A DNA stretch of 64,000 nucleotides, from contig NZ_FRBU01000005.1 in assembly GCF_900142695.1 (NCBI RefSeq), positions 62,001-126,000 on the forward strand. The letters are read 5' to 3'. This document shows, in pieces, positions 56,511 to 64,000 of this stretch (its first letter is position 1; each line of letters starts with the position of its first letter). Source of the DNA: Flavobacterium xanthum (GTDB taxonomy: Bacteria; Bacteroidota; Bacteroidia; Flavobacteriales; Flavobacteriaceae). The position numbers and the translations under genes are program-made. The notes beneath the pieces are model-generated. The model saw nothing but the letters and a program-made list of their open reading frames with translations, was not told the DNA's origin and searched no databases.

Positions 56511-56774
56511 CTAAAAAGGAGAATATAAAGGAGTTGTTAAATTCAAGACGTAAACGGTAGCGGTTGCGTTTTGCTTTACAAGCGTTTGGACATGCGAATA
56601 CAATTGAATTCCTATCACCTTTTTGTTTCTTTTTGAGAACACTTTAAAAATTTGGTATTTCTGAAAATTATAAAGTTTTACGAAACTAGAAGTTTCTGCA
56701 GCGCTTTTTATTAGACTTTCTGATGGTTTTGGTTTTAATTCATTTTTAATTTTGAAATAAAAATCTATTATCAA
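56511..56774 (-). CDS. Doubtful 87-residue frame, possibly a gene remnant
   Basis: A frame of ordinary length for chance in AT-rich DNA, but its product has protein-like stretches (SFVKLYNFQKYQIFKVFSKR, KVIGIQLYSHVQTLVKQ). It lies directly downstream of the rpmA terminator, on the same strand. It has no signal peptide and no promoter I can see. It may be the tail of a broken gene. I do not recognise it. Confidence 0.2.
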   Translation of the reverse strand: MIIDFYFKIKNELKPKPSESLIKSAAETSSFVKLYNFQKYQIFKVFSKRNKKVIGIQLYSHVQTLVKQNATATVYVLNLTTPLYSPF

Positions 56775-56800
56775 AGTAGTCTGAAATTATTCTGCAAAAA

Positions 56801-56828
56801 AAAACCTCTAGATTTCTCTAAAGGTTTT
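56801..56828 (-). terminator. Terminator of rplU-rpmA
   Basis: AAAACCT-C-TAGA (56801-56812) pairs with TCTA-A-AGGTTTT (one C-A mismatch) around a TTTC loop. The T run for the minus strand is formed by the A tract before 56801. It follows the rpmA stop by 22 bases. Confidence 0.7.
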
Positions 56829-56850
56829 TATTAATTGGAAGGCAATTCAA

Positions 56851-57117
56851 TTATGCTTCAACTTCGAATGGAAGTATGGAAACGTATGATTTGTTATCTC
56901 TTTTCTTTTGGAACTTTACAACTCCATCTACTCTTGCGTGTAGCGTGTGGTCTTTACTGATGTAAACGTTTGCACCTGGATTATGTTTTGAACCTCTTTG
57001 TCTTACGATGATGTTCCCAGCAATAGCAGCTTGACCACCAAAAATCTTCACGCCTAGACGTTTTGATTCTGATTCTCTACCATTCTTAGAACTACCGACA
57101 CCTTTCTTGTGAGCCAT
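56851..57117 (-). CDS. rpmA: 50S ribosomal protein L27
   Basis: The 88-residue L27 protein of the large ribosomal subunit near the peptidyl transferase centre. It begins [24 protein letters not shown], which has the conserved N-terminal tail without a cleavable extension. The rest, [20 protein letters not shown], follows the family. It is encoded 22 bases after rplU and is co-transcribed with it. Confidence 0.97.
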   Translation of the reverse strand: MAHKKGVGSSKNGRESESKRLGVKIFGGQAAIAGNIIVRQRGSKHNPGANVYISKDHTLHARVDGVVKFQKKRDNKSYVSILPFEVEA

Positions 57118-57139
57118 GACGTATTAGTTTATTTTGTTA

Positions 57140-57562
57140 TTATTCTTGAGTATCTTCTTTTTTAGCTTTAGCTACTTTTTTCGTAGGAGCTTCTACTTCT
57201 TCTGTATTAGCTTCTACTGCCGCTCTTTTAGGAGCTGCTTTCTTAGCACCAACACCAGTAATTCCTTCGATTACAATTTGAGTAAGATATTGTCTGTGAC
57301 CATTTCTCTTTTTGTATCCTTTTCTTCTTTTCTTTTTGAAAACGATAACTTTATCTCCTTTTAAGTGTTGTAACACTTTAGCTTCTACTGAAGCACCTTT
57401 TATAGCTGGGGCGCCTAAAGTGATTGTTCCGTTATCATCTAATAAAAGAACCTTGTCAAAAGAAACTTTTGAACCTTCTTCATTAGTCAAACGGTTAACA
57501 TAAACCTTTAAGTCTTTGCTTACTTTGAATTGTTGCCCTGCTATCTCTACGATTGCATACAT
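57140..57562 (-). CDS. rplU: 50S ribosomal protein L21 with C-terminal extension
   Basis: L21 of the large subunit. The 140-residue protein starts MYAIVEIAGQQFKVSKDLKV and contains KRRKGYKKRNGHRQYLTQI, both L21 signatures. The core is about 103 residues; a Lys/Ala/Glu-rich tail of about 35 follows (KKAAPKRAAVEANTEEVEAP), probably disordered. Such a tail is, as I recall, usual in Bacteroidota. A good promoter is just upstream. Confidence 0.96.
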   Translation of the reverse strand: MYAIVEIAGQQFKVSKDLKVYVNRLTNEEGSKVSFDKVLLLDDNGTITLGAPAIKGASVEAKVLQHLKGDKVIVFKKKRRKGYKKRNGHRQYLTQIVIEGITGVGAKKAAPKRAAVEANTEEVEAPTKKVAKAKKEDTQE

Positions 57563-57592
57563 ACTGAATTGTTTTAGTAATTTTTAAGGTTG

Positions 57593-57622
57593 CAAATATA
57601 CAATTAAATATTTAACCTGCAA
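57593..57622 (-). promoter_or_regulatory. Promoter of rplU-rpmA
   Basis: On the minus strand: TTG (57620-57622), a 19-base spacer, TATATTTG (57593-57600). A perfect match to the Bacteroidota consensus, about 30 bases before the rplU ATG. Confidence 0.75.
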
Positions 57623-57790
57623 TTAGTACTGTAAAAATTATTCTCAATCTCTAACCCGTTGCTATGGTTGGACTTTAAACGAAAATAAACGTAATTAAAC
57701 AGTTGTTAAATTTTCATTTGGGTTTACTTTTCATGTAACATTGTTCGCATAATTACTACTTATAACTATATTAACAAAATTATTAACCTT

Positions 57791-59116
57791 ATGAAAAATT
57801 CATTAATGGCTTTAGGTGCTTTGTTTATGCTAGGAGGAGTCGCTTCTGCGCAAAAAGTAGCTTTTGAGGAATACAAATTAGACAATGGCTTGCATGTGAT
57901 TTTGCACAATGACCCGTCTGCTCCTACTGTTATTACCTCGGTAATGTACCATGTGGGTGCTAAAGATGAAAATCCTGAGCGAACAGGTTTTGCTCACTTT
58001 TTTGAACATTTATTGTTTGAAGGAACCGAGAATATCAAACGCGGTGAGTGGTTTAAAATTGTAACTGGAAACGGTGGTGTAAATAACGCCAACACTACAG
58101 ATGATAGAACGTATTATTATGAGGTTTTCCCTTCTAACAACTTGGAATTAGGTTTATGGATGGAAGCAGAAAGAATGTTACACCCTGTAATCAATCAAAT
58201 TGGTGTTGACACTCAAAATGAAGTGGTGAAGGAAGAAAAAAGACTTCGTGTTGATAATCAACCTTACGGAAATTTTTTGGCAGAAGTAAAAAAGAATATT
58301 TTTACCAAGCACCCATACCGTTGGGCTACAATTGGATCTATGAGCCATTTAGACGCTGCAACATTAGAAGAGTTCCAAGCTTTCAATAAGAAGTTTTACA
58401 TCCCCAATAATGCTGTTTTAATTGTTGCGGGTGATTTCAAAAAAGAACAAGCGAAGGAATGGATTCAAAAATATTTTGGCCCTATTAAAAAAGGAGCGGC
58501 TATTCAAAGAGAGACATTTGTTGAAGAACCAATTACTCAAACCATAAAAGCTAAATTTGAAGATGCTAATATCCAAATCCCTGCCATCGTAGCAGCGTAC
58601 AGAACGCCGTCTATGAAAACCAGAGATGCAAGAGTTTTGGACATGATTTCTTCTATTTTAAGTGATGGAAAAAGTTCAAGATTATACAAGAAAATAGTTG
58701 ACGATAAGAAAATGGCTTTGCAGATTGGTGCTTTTAGCAACAACCAAGAAGATTATGGAAGTTATATCATTTACGGTTTGCCACAGGCTCCAAACACTGC
58801 CGAGAATATTCTTGCTGAAATTGACTTGGAGATCGTAAAACTACAAACAGAATTGATTTCTGAAAAAGACTTACAAAAATTACAAAATAAATTTGAAAAC
58901 CAATATGTAAACAGCAACTCTACCATTGACGGTATTGCTGACAACTTGGCTTCTTATCATTTGTTATACGGTGACGTAAACCTAATCAATACCGAAATCG
59001 AAATCTACCAGTCTATCACTCGTGAAGAAATCAGAGATATTGCCAAGAAATATTTAAATCCAAACCAAAGATTAGTTTTGGATTACGTTCCATCTAAAGA
59101 CAAAGCTCAAAACTAA
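57791..59116 (+). CDS. M16 zinc peptidase, catalytic subunit
   Basis: A 441-residue secreted peptidase of the pitrilysin family. After the signal peptide (MKNSLMALGALFMLGGVASA) comes the inverted zinc motif HFFEH (69-73), with a further glutamate about 75 residues on (NEVVKEEKR). These are the zinc ligands and base of M16 enzymes. It lies 11 bases before a second M16 protein without these residues, so the two likely form a heterodimer like other M16B pairs. It probably digests peptides in the periplasm. Confidence 0.92.
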   Translation: MKNSLMALGALFMLGGVASAQKVAFEEYKLDNGLHVILHNDPSAPTVITSVMYHVGAKDENPERTGFAHFFEHLLFEGTENIKRGEWFKIVTGNGGVNNANTTDDRTYYYEVFPSNNLELGLWMEAERMLHPVINQIGVDTQNEVVKEEKRLRVDNQPYGNFLAEVKKNIFTKHPYRWATIGSMSHLDAATLEEFQAFNKKFYIPNNAVLIVAGDFKKEQAKEWIQKYFGPIKKGAAIQRETFVEEPITQTIKAKFEDANIQIPAIVAAYRTPSMKTRDARVLDMISSILSDGKSSRLYKKIVDDKKMALQIGAFSNNQEDYGSYIIYGLPQAPNTAENILAEIDLEIVKLQTELISEKDLQKLQNKFENQYVNSNSTIDGIADNLASYHLLYGDVNLINTEIEIYQSITREEIRDIAKKYLNPNQRLVLDYVPSKDKAQN

Positions 59117-59127
59117 GATATATCATT

Positions 59128-61176
59128 ATGAAAAAATCAATATTAATTTTATCAAGCTTGTTCTTAACAGTAATCATGCAAGGACAAATCATCCCTCAGC
59201 CAAAACCCGGAGTCGCTCCAACTATAAAAATTGGAAAACCGGTAACCTTTGAATTAAAAAATGGTTTAAAAGTTATGGTCGTTGAAAACCATAAATTACC
59301 AAGAGTAGCATTCAGCCTGACTTTAGACAATGATCCGTATGCTGAAGGTGAAAAAAAAGGAGTAGCTGACATGACCAGTACTTTAATTGGAAGCGGAACT
59401 ACAAAAATTTCGAAAACAGCTTTCAATGAAGAAGTTGATTTCTTAGGAGCCAACATCAATTTTAGTTCGAATGGTGCTTCAGCAAGCGCATTATCTAAAT
59501 ATTCTGGCAGAGTTTTAGAGTTGATGGCTGACGGTGCTTTAAACCCAAACTTCACACAAGAAGAATTTGACAAAGAGAAAACGAAGCTTATCGAAGGATT
59601 AAAAGCGAATGAAAAAAGCGTTTCAGCAGTAGCAGCAAGAGTTGTTGATGTTTTGACTTATGGAAAAAACCATCCTGCAGGTGAGTATGTAAGCGAAGCT
59701 ACTTTGAAAAACGTAACTCTTGCGGATGTAAAAGCAAATTACAGTACGTATTTTGTTCCAAGTAATGCTTACCTAATTATTGTGGGGGATGTAAAATTCA
59801 ACGAAACAAAAAAAATGGTAGAGAAATTCTTTGGATCATGGAAAAAAGCATCTGTTCCTTCGATTTCTTATAGCGATCCAAAAGATGTTTCTGCTACACA
59901 AATCAACTTTATTGACATGCCAAATGCGGTTCAATCAGAAGTTGCTGTGGTAAATATGTCAAATCTTAAAATGACTGATCCAGATTATTTTGCAGTTTTA
60001 GTTGCTAATCAAATCCTTGGAGGAGACTTTAACAGTTATATCAATATGAACTTAAGAGAAGCTCACGGATGGACGTATGGCGCTAGAACAAGTATCTACG
60101 GAGACAAACGCGTTTCTACGTTCAACGCTTCTACACAAGTTCGTAACGCAGTAACGGACAGTACTGTTGTTGAGATTTTCAAAGAATTCAAAAAAATCAG
60201 AACGGAGAAAGTGACTGATGAAATGTTAGCTAGCGTAAAAGCAGGATATATTGGACGATTTGTAATGCAAATTGAAAAACCACAAACGGTAGCAGGTTAC
60301 GCTTTAAGAATCCAAACGCAAAGTTTGCCAGCTGATTTTTATGAAAATTATATTAAAAATATCAGTGCTGTAACTGCTGACGATATAATGAGAGTGGCTA
60401 ATAAATACTTCTTGGCTGACAATAGCAGAATTGTTATTGTAGGAAAAGCAGCGGATGTAGCTTCTGGATTAGAAAAATTAAAGTTTCCAGTATCGTACTT
60501 CGATAAATACGGAAATGCAACCGCGAAACCAGAATTAAAAAAACCAGTTCCAGCAGGAGTTACTGCCAAAAGCGTTATTGATAATTACATCAAAGCTATT
60601 GGTGGAGAAAAAGCAGCTTTAGCTGTAAAAACAATCGTAATGAACGGAACTACAACTATTCCACAAGCACCATCACCATTGAATTTCACATCTAAAATTG
60701 ATGCTAAAGGAAAACTAATGGTTGAATTAGCGATGGGAACAATGAGTATAATGAAGCAAGTGGTAAATGAAAAAGGGGCTTACGTAATGCAACAAGGACA
60801 ACGCAAAAATATCGAAGGAACTATGCTTGCTGATTTGAAAGCTGCTGCAACACCTTTTGAAGAATTAGCTCTTTCTAAAAAACAAGGTTTAACGCTAGAA
60901 ACAATTGAGTCCATTAATGGAAAAGACGCTTATGCCGTTAAAAACGGTAAAACGACATTGTTTTACGATGTAACTTCTGGTTTAAAATTAGCTGAATCTA
61001 AAGTGGTAGAACAAGGTGGTCAAAGCATCACTCAAACGACAAGTTATGGAGATTACAAAGAAGTTAAAGGAGTGAAAGTTCCTTTTAATATCATCCAAAA
61101 TGTAGGTTTTGAATTAGACATAAAAATGTCTGACGTAAAAATCAACGAAGGTGTTACAGATGCTGATTTTCAATAA
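59128..61176 (+). CDS. M16-like non-catalytic subunit with C-terminal extension
   Basis: A 682-residue secreted partner of the preceding M16 peptidase. Where HxxEH should be, the sequence is GVADMTSTLIG, so zinc ligands are absent. NLREAHGWTYGA near residue 310 supplies the Arg/Tyr pair typical of the non-catalytic partner. Residues about 485-682 are an added beta-rich domain (AIGGEKAALAVKTIVMNGTT, GLKLAESKVVEQGGQ, LolA/lipoprotein-carrier-like in strand pattern). The two genes are co-transcribed with 11 bases between. Confidence 0.9.
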   Translation: MKKSILILSSLFLTVIMQGQIIPQPKPGVAPTIKIGKPVTFELKNGLKVMVVENHKLPRVAFSLTLDNDPYAEGEKKGVADMTSTLIGSGTTKISKTAFNEEVDFLGANINFSSNGASASALSKYSGRVLELMADGALNPNFTQEEFDKEKTKLIEGLKANEKSVSAVAARVVDVLTYGKNHPAGEYVSEATLKNVTLADVKANYSTYFVPSNAYLIIVGDVKFNETKKMVEKFFGSWKKASVPSISYSDPKDVSATQINFIDMPNAVQSEVAVVNMSNLKMTDPDYFAVLVANQILGGDFNSYINMNLREAHGWTYGARTSIYGDKRVSTFNASTQVRNAVTDSTVVEIFKEFKKIRTEKVTDEMLASVKAGYIGRFVMQIEKPQTVAGYALRIQTQSLPADFYENYIKNISAVTADDIMRVANKYFLADNSRIVIVGKAADVASGLEKLKFPVSYFDKYGNATAKPELKKPVPAGVTAKSVIDNYIKAIGGEKAALAVKTIVMNGTTTIPQAPSPLNFTSKIDAKGKLMVELAMGTMSIMKQVVNEKGAYVMQQGQRKNIEGTMLADLKAAATPFEELALSKKQGLTLETIESINGKDAYAVKNGKTTLFYDVTSGLKLAESKVVEQGGQSITQTTSYGDYKEVKGVKVPFNIIQNVGFELDIKMSDVKINEGVTDADFQ

Positions 61177-61192
61177 TCAAATCTTTAATTAA

Positions 61193-61230
61193 CAAACAAA
61201 GGCTGTCTATTTTAGGCAGCCTTTGTTATT
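61193..61230. terminator. Bidirectional terminator between M16 pair and EamA gene
   Basis: ACAAAGGCTG pairs with CAGCCTTTGT around a 12-base loop, 20 bases after the M16 stop. T/A runs flank it loosely. Confidence 0.75.
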
Positions 61231-61331
61231 TTACACACATTATTAAAAATAAAACCGTCCATTTGCGAATATAAATTCTCATCACTACATTCATAAAACG
61301 ATGACCAATCACAACAAACAGACTACTAAAA

Positions 61332-62198
61332 CTATTTCTTGGCTGATAAGTACACACCAATTAAAACAATAAAAGCACCAAAAAACTGAACTGGCGTCAG
61401 CATTTCATTGTCTAATAACCCCCAGCAAAAAGCAACTACAGGAATCAAATACGTTACTGAAGTAGCAAAAACAGTAGAAGACATTTGGATTAATTTAAAA
61501 AATAGAATATTAGCAATTCCAGTTCCTATAACCCCAAGAATCATAATAAACAAAACTGATTCCTGTACTTTTACATCATTGACCACTTCAAAAAAACCAG
61601 AGAAAAACAAGATGATAAATGCTGGAAATAACAACACCATAAAATTCCCGGTAGTAATACTCAATGGACTTAAGTCATGCAAATATTTTTTGATTAAATT
61701 CACATTGACAGCATAGCATATCGAAGCTATTAAAACCAAAATAGCATAGTAATAATTTTGTTCCGGATGATGAATTGCGCCGTTCAAAATCAACAAGGCG
61801 CTTCCTATTAAACCAATTAGAATTCCAAAAATTTGATTTCTTTTGAATTGCAATCCAAAAAAAAGAGCTCCTAAAATTAGTGTATTCAAAGGAGTCAAAG
61901 AATTCAAAATTGAACTCACAGAACTATCAATTTCAGTTTGCGCGATAGCAAATAAATAAGCGGGTATAAAGGTCCCAAATAAAGAAGTTAGAGCAATGTA
62001 CTTCCATTTAAATGCTGGAATTTTAGACAAACTTTTAAATCCAATAAGCACTAAAAAAATAGCTGCAAAAATAATTCGCAACGATCCCAATTGCAAAGCT
62101 GTTAACCCTATTAATCCTTTTTTTATTAAGATAAATGAACTTCCCCAAACTAAGGCAAGAACGACTAAGTACACCCATTTTAACTGCTTCGATTCCAT
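61332..62198 (-). CDS. EamA/DMT-family transporter
   Basis: A 288-residue inner-membrane transporter with about ten hydrophobic helices in two EamA repeats (first: ALVWGSSFILIKKGL; second: YYYAILVLIASICYAVNVNL). The family exports or imports small metabolites such as amino acids or nucleosides; substrate unknown. It is a stand-alone gene on the minus strand, bounded by the M16 terminator downstream. Confidence 0.88.
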   Translation of the reverse strand: MESKQLKWVYLVVLALVWGSSFILIKKGLIGLTALQLGSLRIIFAAIFLVLIGFKSLSKIPAFKWKYIALTSLFGTFIPAYLFAIAQTEIDSSVSSILNSLTPLNTLILGALFFGLQFKRNQIFGILIGLIGSALLILNGAIHHPEQNYYYAILVLIASICYAVNVNLIKKYLHDLSPLSITTGNFMVLLFPAFIILFFSGFFEVVNDVKVQESVLFIMILGVIGTGIANILFFKLIQMSSTVFATSVTYLIPVVAFCWGLLDNEMLTPVQFFGAFIVLIGVYLSAKK

Positions 62199-62307
62199 AA
62201 AAATAATTTTGCCTCAAAATTGTAATTATTTTATGAATTAGCGCTTCTTTTTTTAATTAATTTTGCACAACACGAATATGCTTTTAATCTTTAAAATTTA
62301 CATCATA

Positions 62308-62685
62308 ATGAATTTCAAAAAATCAATCGTAACACTAGTCCTTGCAAGTGTTTTATTTGTAGGATGCAAAGAAAAAGAATCCGAAACTGTATCAAAAGAA
62401 ACTGCTGAAACAGCTGCTCCAAAAGTTAAAAAGGAAATCGCAGCTGCTAATCTTCAAACAGCGAGTTTCTCTGTTGAAGGAATGACATGTGCTGTAGGAT
62501 GCGCCAAAACTATTCAAGAAGATTTAACAGGGCTCGAAGGAGTTCAAAAAGCAAAAGTAGATTTTGACACAAAAATGGCTACGGTAACTTTTGACAAAAC
62601 AGTTCAAACACCAGAAAAACTAACAACAGTTGTAGAAGCTGCTGCTGACGGTAAAACATACAAAGTTTCGAATATGAAGTCGTAA
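62308..62685 (+). CDS. Lipoprotein with heavy-metal-associated (HMA) domain
   Basis: A 125-residue predicted lipoprotein. The ATG at 62308 gives MNFKKSIVTLVLASVLFVGC with lipobox Cys20; the frame can be read from a TTG at 62263, but this falls in the promoter. A Glu/Lys/Ala-rich spacer leads to an HMA domain (about 50-120). Its metal loop is GMTCAVGC, so the two cysteines are spaced CxxxC instead of the usual CxxC. A -7 element TAATTTTG is at 62258-62265. It would bind Cu or similar ions in the cell envelope; metal unknown. Confidence 0.85.
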   Translation: MNFKKSIVTLVLASVLFVGCKEKESETVSKETAETAAPKVKKEIAAANLQTASFSVEGMTCAVGCAKTIQEDLTGLEGVQKAKVDFDTKMATVTFDKTVQTPEKLTTVVEAAADGKTYKVSNMKS

Positions 62686-62706
62686 ACCAGACTTTCAAAT
62701 TCTACA

Positions 62707-62742
62707 AAAAAAAAGCATTCGTTACTAGCGAATGCTTTTTTT
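62707..62742 (+). terminator. Terminator after the HMA lipoprotein
   Basis: AAAAGCATTCG pairs with CGAATGCTTTT around a short loop, followed by a T run. Confidence 0.85.
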
Positions 62743-62752
62743 ATTCAAATAT

Positions 62753-62964
62753 CCCATTGGGTGTAATTCAATATTTATGTTTTTTTTAACCACATGTAAA
62801 CATAGTTTCTGTGCATTTTGAAAGTCGTTTCACTTTATTCAGAGAAAACATAGCTATGTGAATCCAAGTAATGAGCTATTCAACTCTCTTTTTATATGCT
62901 TCTAGGTGGTTAAATTTTTATGTTTAGCTATTAATGTCTTTTCTGTATAATTACACCCAACGGG
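62753..62964. repeat. MITE-like element with terminal inverted repeats
   Basis: CCCATTGGGTGTAATT (62753-62768) and AATTACACCCAACGGG (62949-62964) are inverted copies with one mismatch in 16, 180 bases apart. Inside, TTTAACCACAT and AGGTGGTTAAA form a second, nested inverted pair. There is no reading frame. The layout, in an intergenic gap between convergent genes, suggests a non-autonomous repeat element. Confidence 0.5.
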
Positions 62965-62973
62965 TTTGAAGTA

Positions 62974-63537
62974 TTATTTCCATTTCAGGGTTTCCATTAG
63001 TCGCTGCATATCGTTTTTTATGTAACTAGCCGCAGGCATAATAGAATCATAATTCGGTTTAGCGTAAAAATAAACGGAACCCGTTACAAAGTGTTTGGTA
63101 CTATCTGTTGCGTAAAACTGTGCATTTGTTGCTGCATTTCCTTCTACTTGATAAAACATTCCGTACACTTTTTTGTTGGCATTTAAATACGGTTGCTCCA
63201 GAATATCATCTGCTTTAATCACGTGTTCGTAAGTTAATTTTTGCGCATCACGCAGTAGTTCATTGATGTTTTTTGCCACTGGTTTATAAGTAAGATAAAT
63301 TGTTGCCTTCATTTTTGGATATGTAATGGTGAAACCGCAATCAGTCTCTTTTTTGATAACTGCATCTGCATTCATTTCGAAAGCAAAAGGACATTCGTTT
63401 TCAAAACTCACATATTTTGCTTCGGGATAATCCAATCGTAAGTAACTTGAGGGTTTAGGCAAGACATCGTCTTTACAGCTAAAACTTAAGAATGATATGG
63501 TAATAATTAGCGAAAAAGTGATTATTTTTTTTATCAT
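62974..63537 (-). CDS. gldD: Gliding motility lipoprotein GldD
   Basis: A 187-residue lipoprotein with lipobox Cys21 in MIKKIITFSLIITISFLSFSC. The body (PSSYLRLDYPEAKYVSFEN, CPFAFEMNADAVI, ITYPKMKATIYLTYKPV) matches GldD, which is required for gliding motility. It starts 6 bases after gldE and is co-transcribed with it. gldB and gldC lie 26 kb away in this window. Confidence 0.93.
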   Translation of the reverse strand: MIKKIITFSLIITISFLSFSCKDDVLPKPSSYLRLDYPEAKYVSFENECPFAFEMNADAVIKKETDCGFTITYPKMKATIYLTYKPVAKNINELLRDAQKLTYEHVIKADDILEQPYLNANKKVYGMFYQVEGNAATNAQFYATDSTKHFVTGSVYFYAKPNYDSIMPAASYIKNDMQRLMETLKWK

Positions 63538-63543
63538 TAGTAC

Positions 63544-64000
<457 letters not shown>

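Larger units (their letters stand above)
56226..56850. other. Gene-poor region between secreted protein and rpmA
   Basis: About 625 AT-rich bases. It contains the rpmA terminator (56801-56828) and a doubtful 87-codon minus-strand frame (56511-56774). I see no other gene, tRNA or repeat. Confidence 0.4.

Noticed and set aside
59128-61176. Second M16 gene as an active peptidase
   Set aside because: The HxxEH position reads GVADMTSTL; zinc ligands are absent.
62263-62307. Longer N-terminus for the HMA lipoprotein from TTG 62263
   Set aside because: It would put coding sequence inside the -7 promoter element and hide the lipobox signal peptide.

Overview
The window reads as chromosomal DNA of a Flavobacterium-like bacterium (Bacteroidota, Flavobacteriaceae). 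Evidence: low GC content throughout; Bacteroidota-type promoters (TTG, a spacer of about 19 bases, TAnnTTTG) and no clear Shine-Dalgarno sites; gliding-motility genes gldB, gldC, gldD and gldE; secreted proteins ending their signal peptides in FGQ/YSQ/FAQ and lipoproteins with a Cys near residue 16-21; a Bacteroidota-style division/cell wall (dcw) cluster; and DUF5916, M16, M1 and CarboxypepD_reg-like proteins. Most of the window is core genome. I saw no insertion sequence, prophage, CRISPR array or rRNA.

Layout. 1-9 kb: the start of gpmI, two tandem DUF5916 outer-membrane proteins, and two convergent L,D-transpeptidases. 9.1-10.6 kb: a possible 46-residue membrane protein, two identical tRNA-Gly(TCC) genes plus a decayed third unit, each followed by a terminator, then pepE. 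10.8-16.6 kb: four tandem secreted paralogues with translationally coupled GTG starts, a DUF6702 protein and an M1 metallopeptidase. 16.7-24.6 kb: tatA, PAP2 phosphatase, O-methyltransferase, rlmN, a lipoprotein, a polyprenyl diphosphate synthase, then an ECF sigma / anti-sigma-like / beta-barrel operon. 24.7-31.6 kb: a signalling island (REC-histidine kinase, REC-AraC regulator, two small membrane proteins, a GAF plus six-PAS kinase). 31.8-38.6 kb: dnaG (zinc ligands missing), a NarL-type regulator, nadE, gldBC, engB and an alpha/beta hydrolase.

38.8-54.8 kb: one long co-directional dcw cluster, mraZ-rsmH-ftsL-ftsI-murE-mraY-murD-ftsW-murG-murC-ftsQ-ftsA-ftsZ, preceded by a tandem 10-bp repeat that is almost certainly the MraZ operator, and closed by a hairpin terminator after ftsZ. 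It covers lipid II synthesis from UDP-MurNAc-tripeptide onward (murF, ddl and murB are absent), septal peptidoglycan synthesis and Z-ring assembly. 54.9-64 kb: a GatB/YqeY protein, tRNA-Arg(TCG), a small secreted protein, rplU-rpmA, an M16 peptidase pair (one catalytic, one without zinc ligands), an EamA transporter, a metal-binding-domain lipoprotein, a MITE-like inverted-repeat element, gldD and the 3' part of gldE.

No clearly new defence or mobile system is visible. The least ordinary items are the tRNA-Gly array with its collapsed third unit, the four-paralogue coupled operon, the sigma operon with its fused outer-membrane protein, the zinc-ligand-free DnaG, the MITE-like element before gldD, and a possible attenuator in the yqeY leader.
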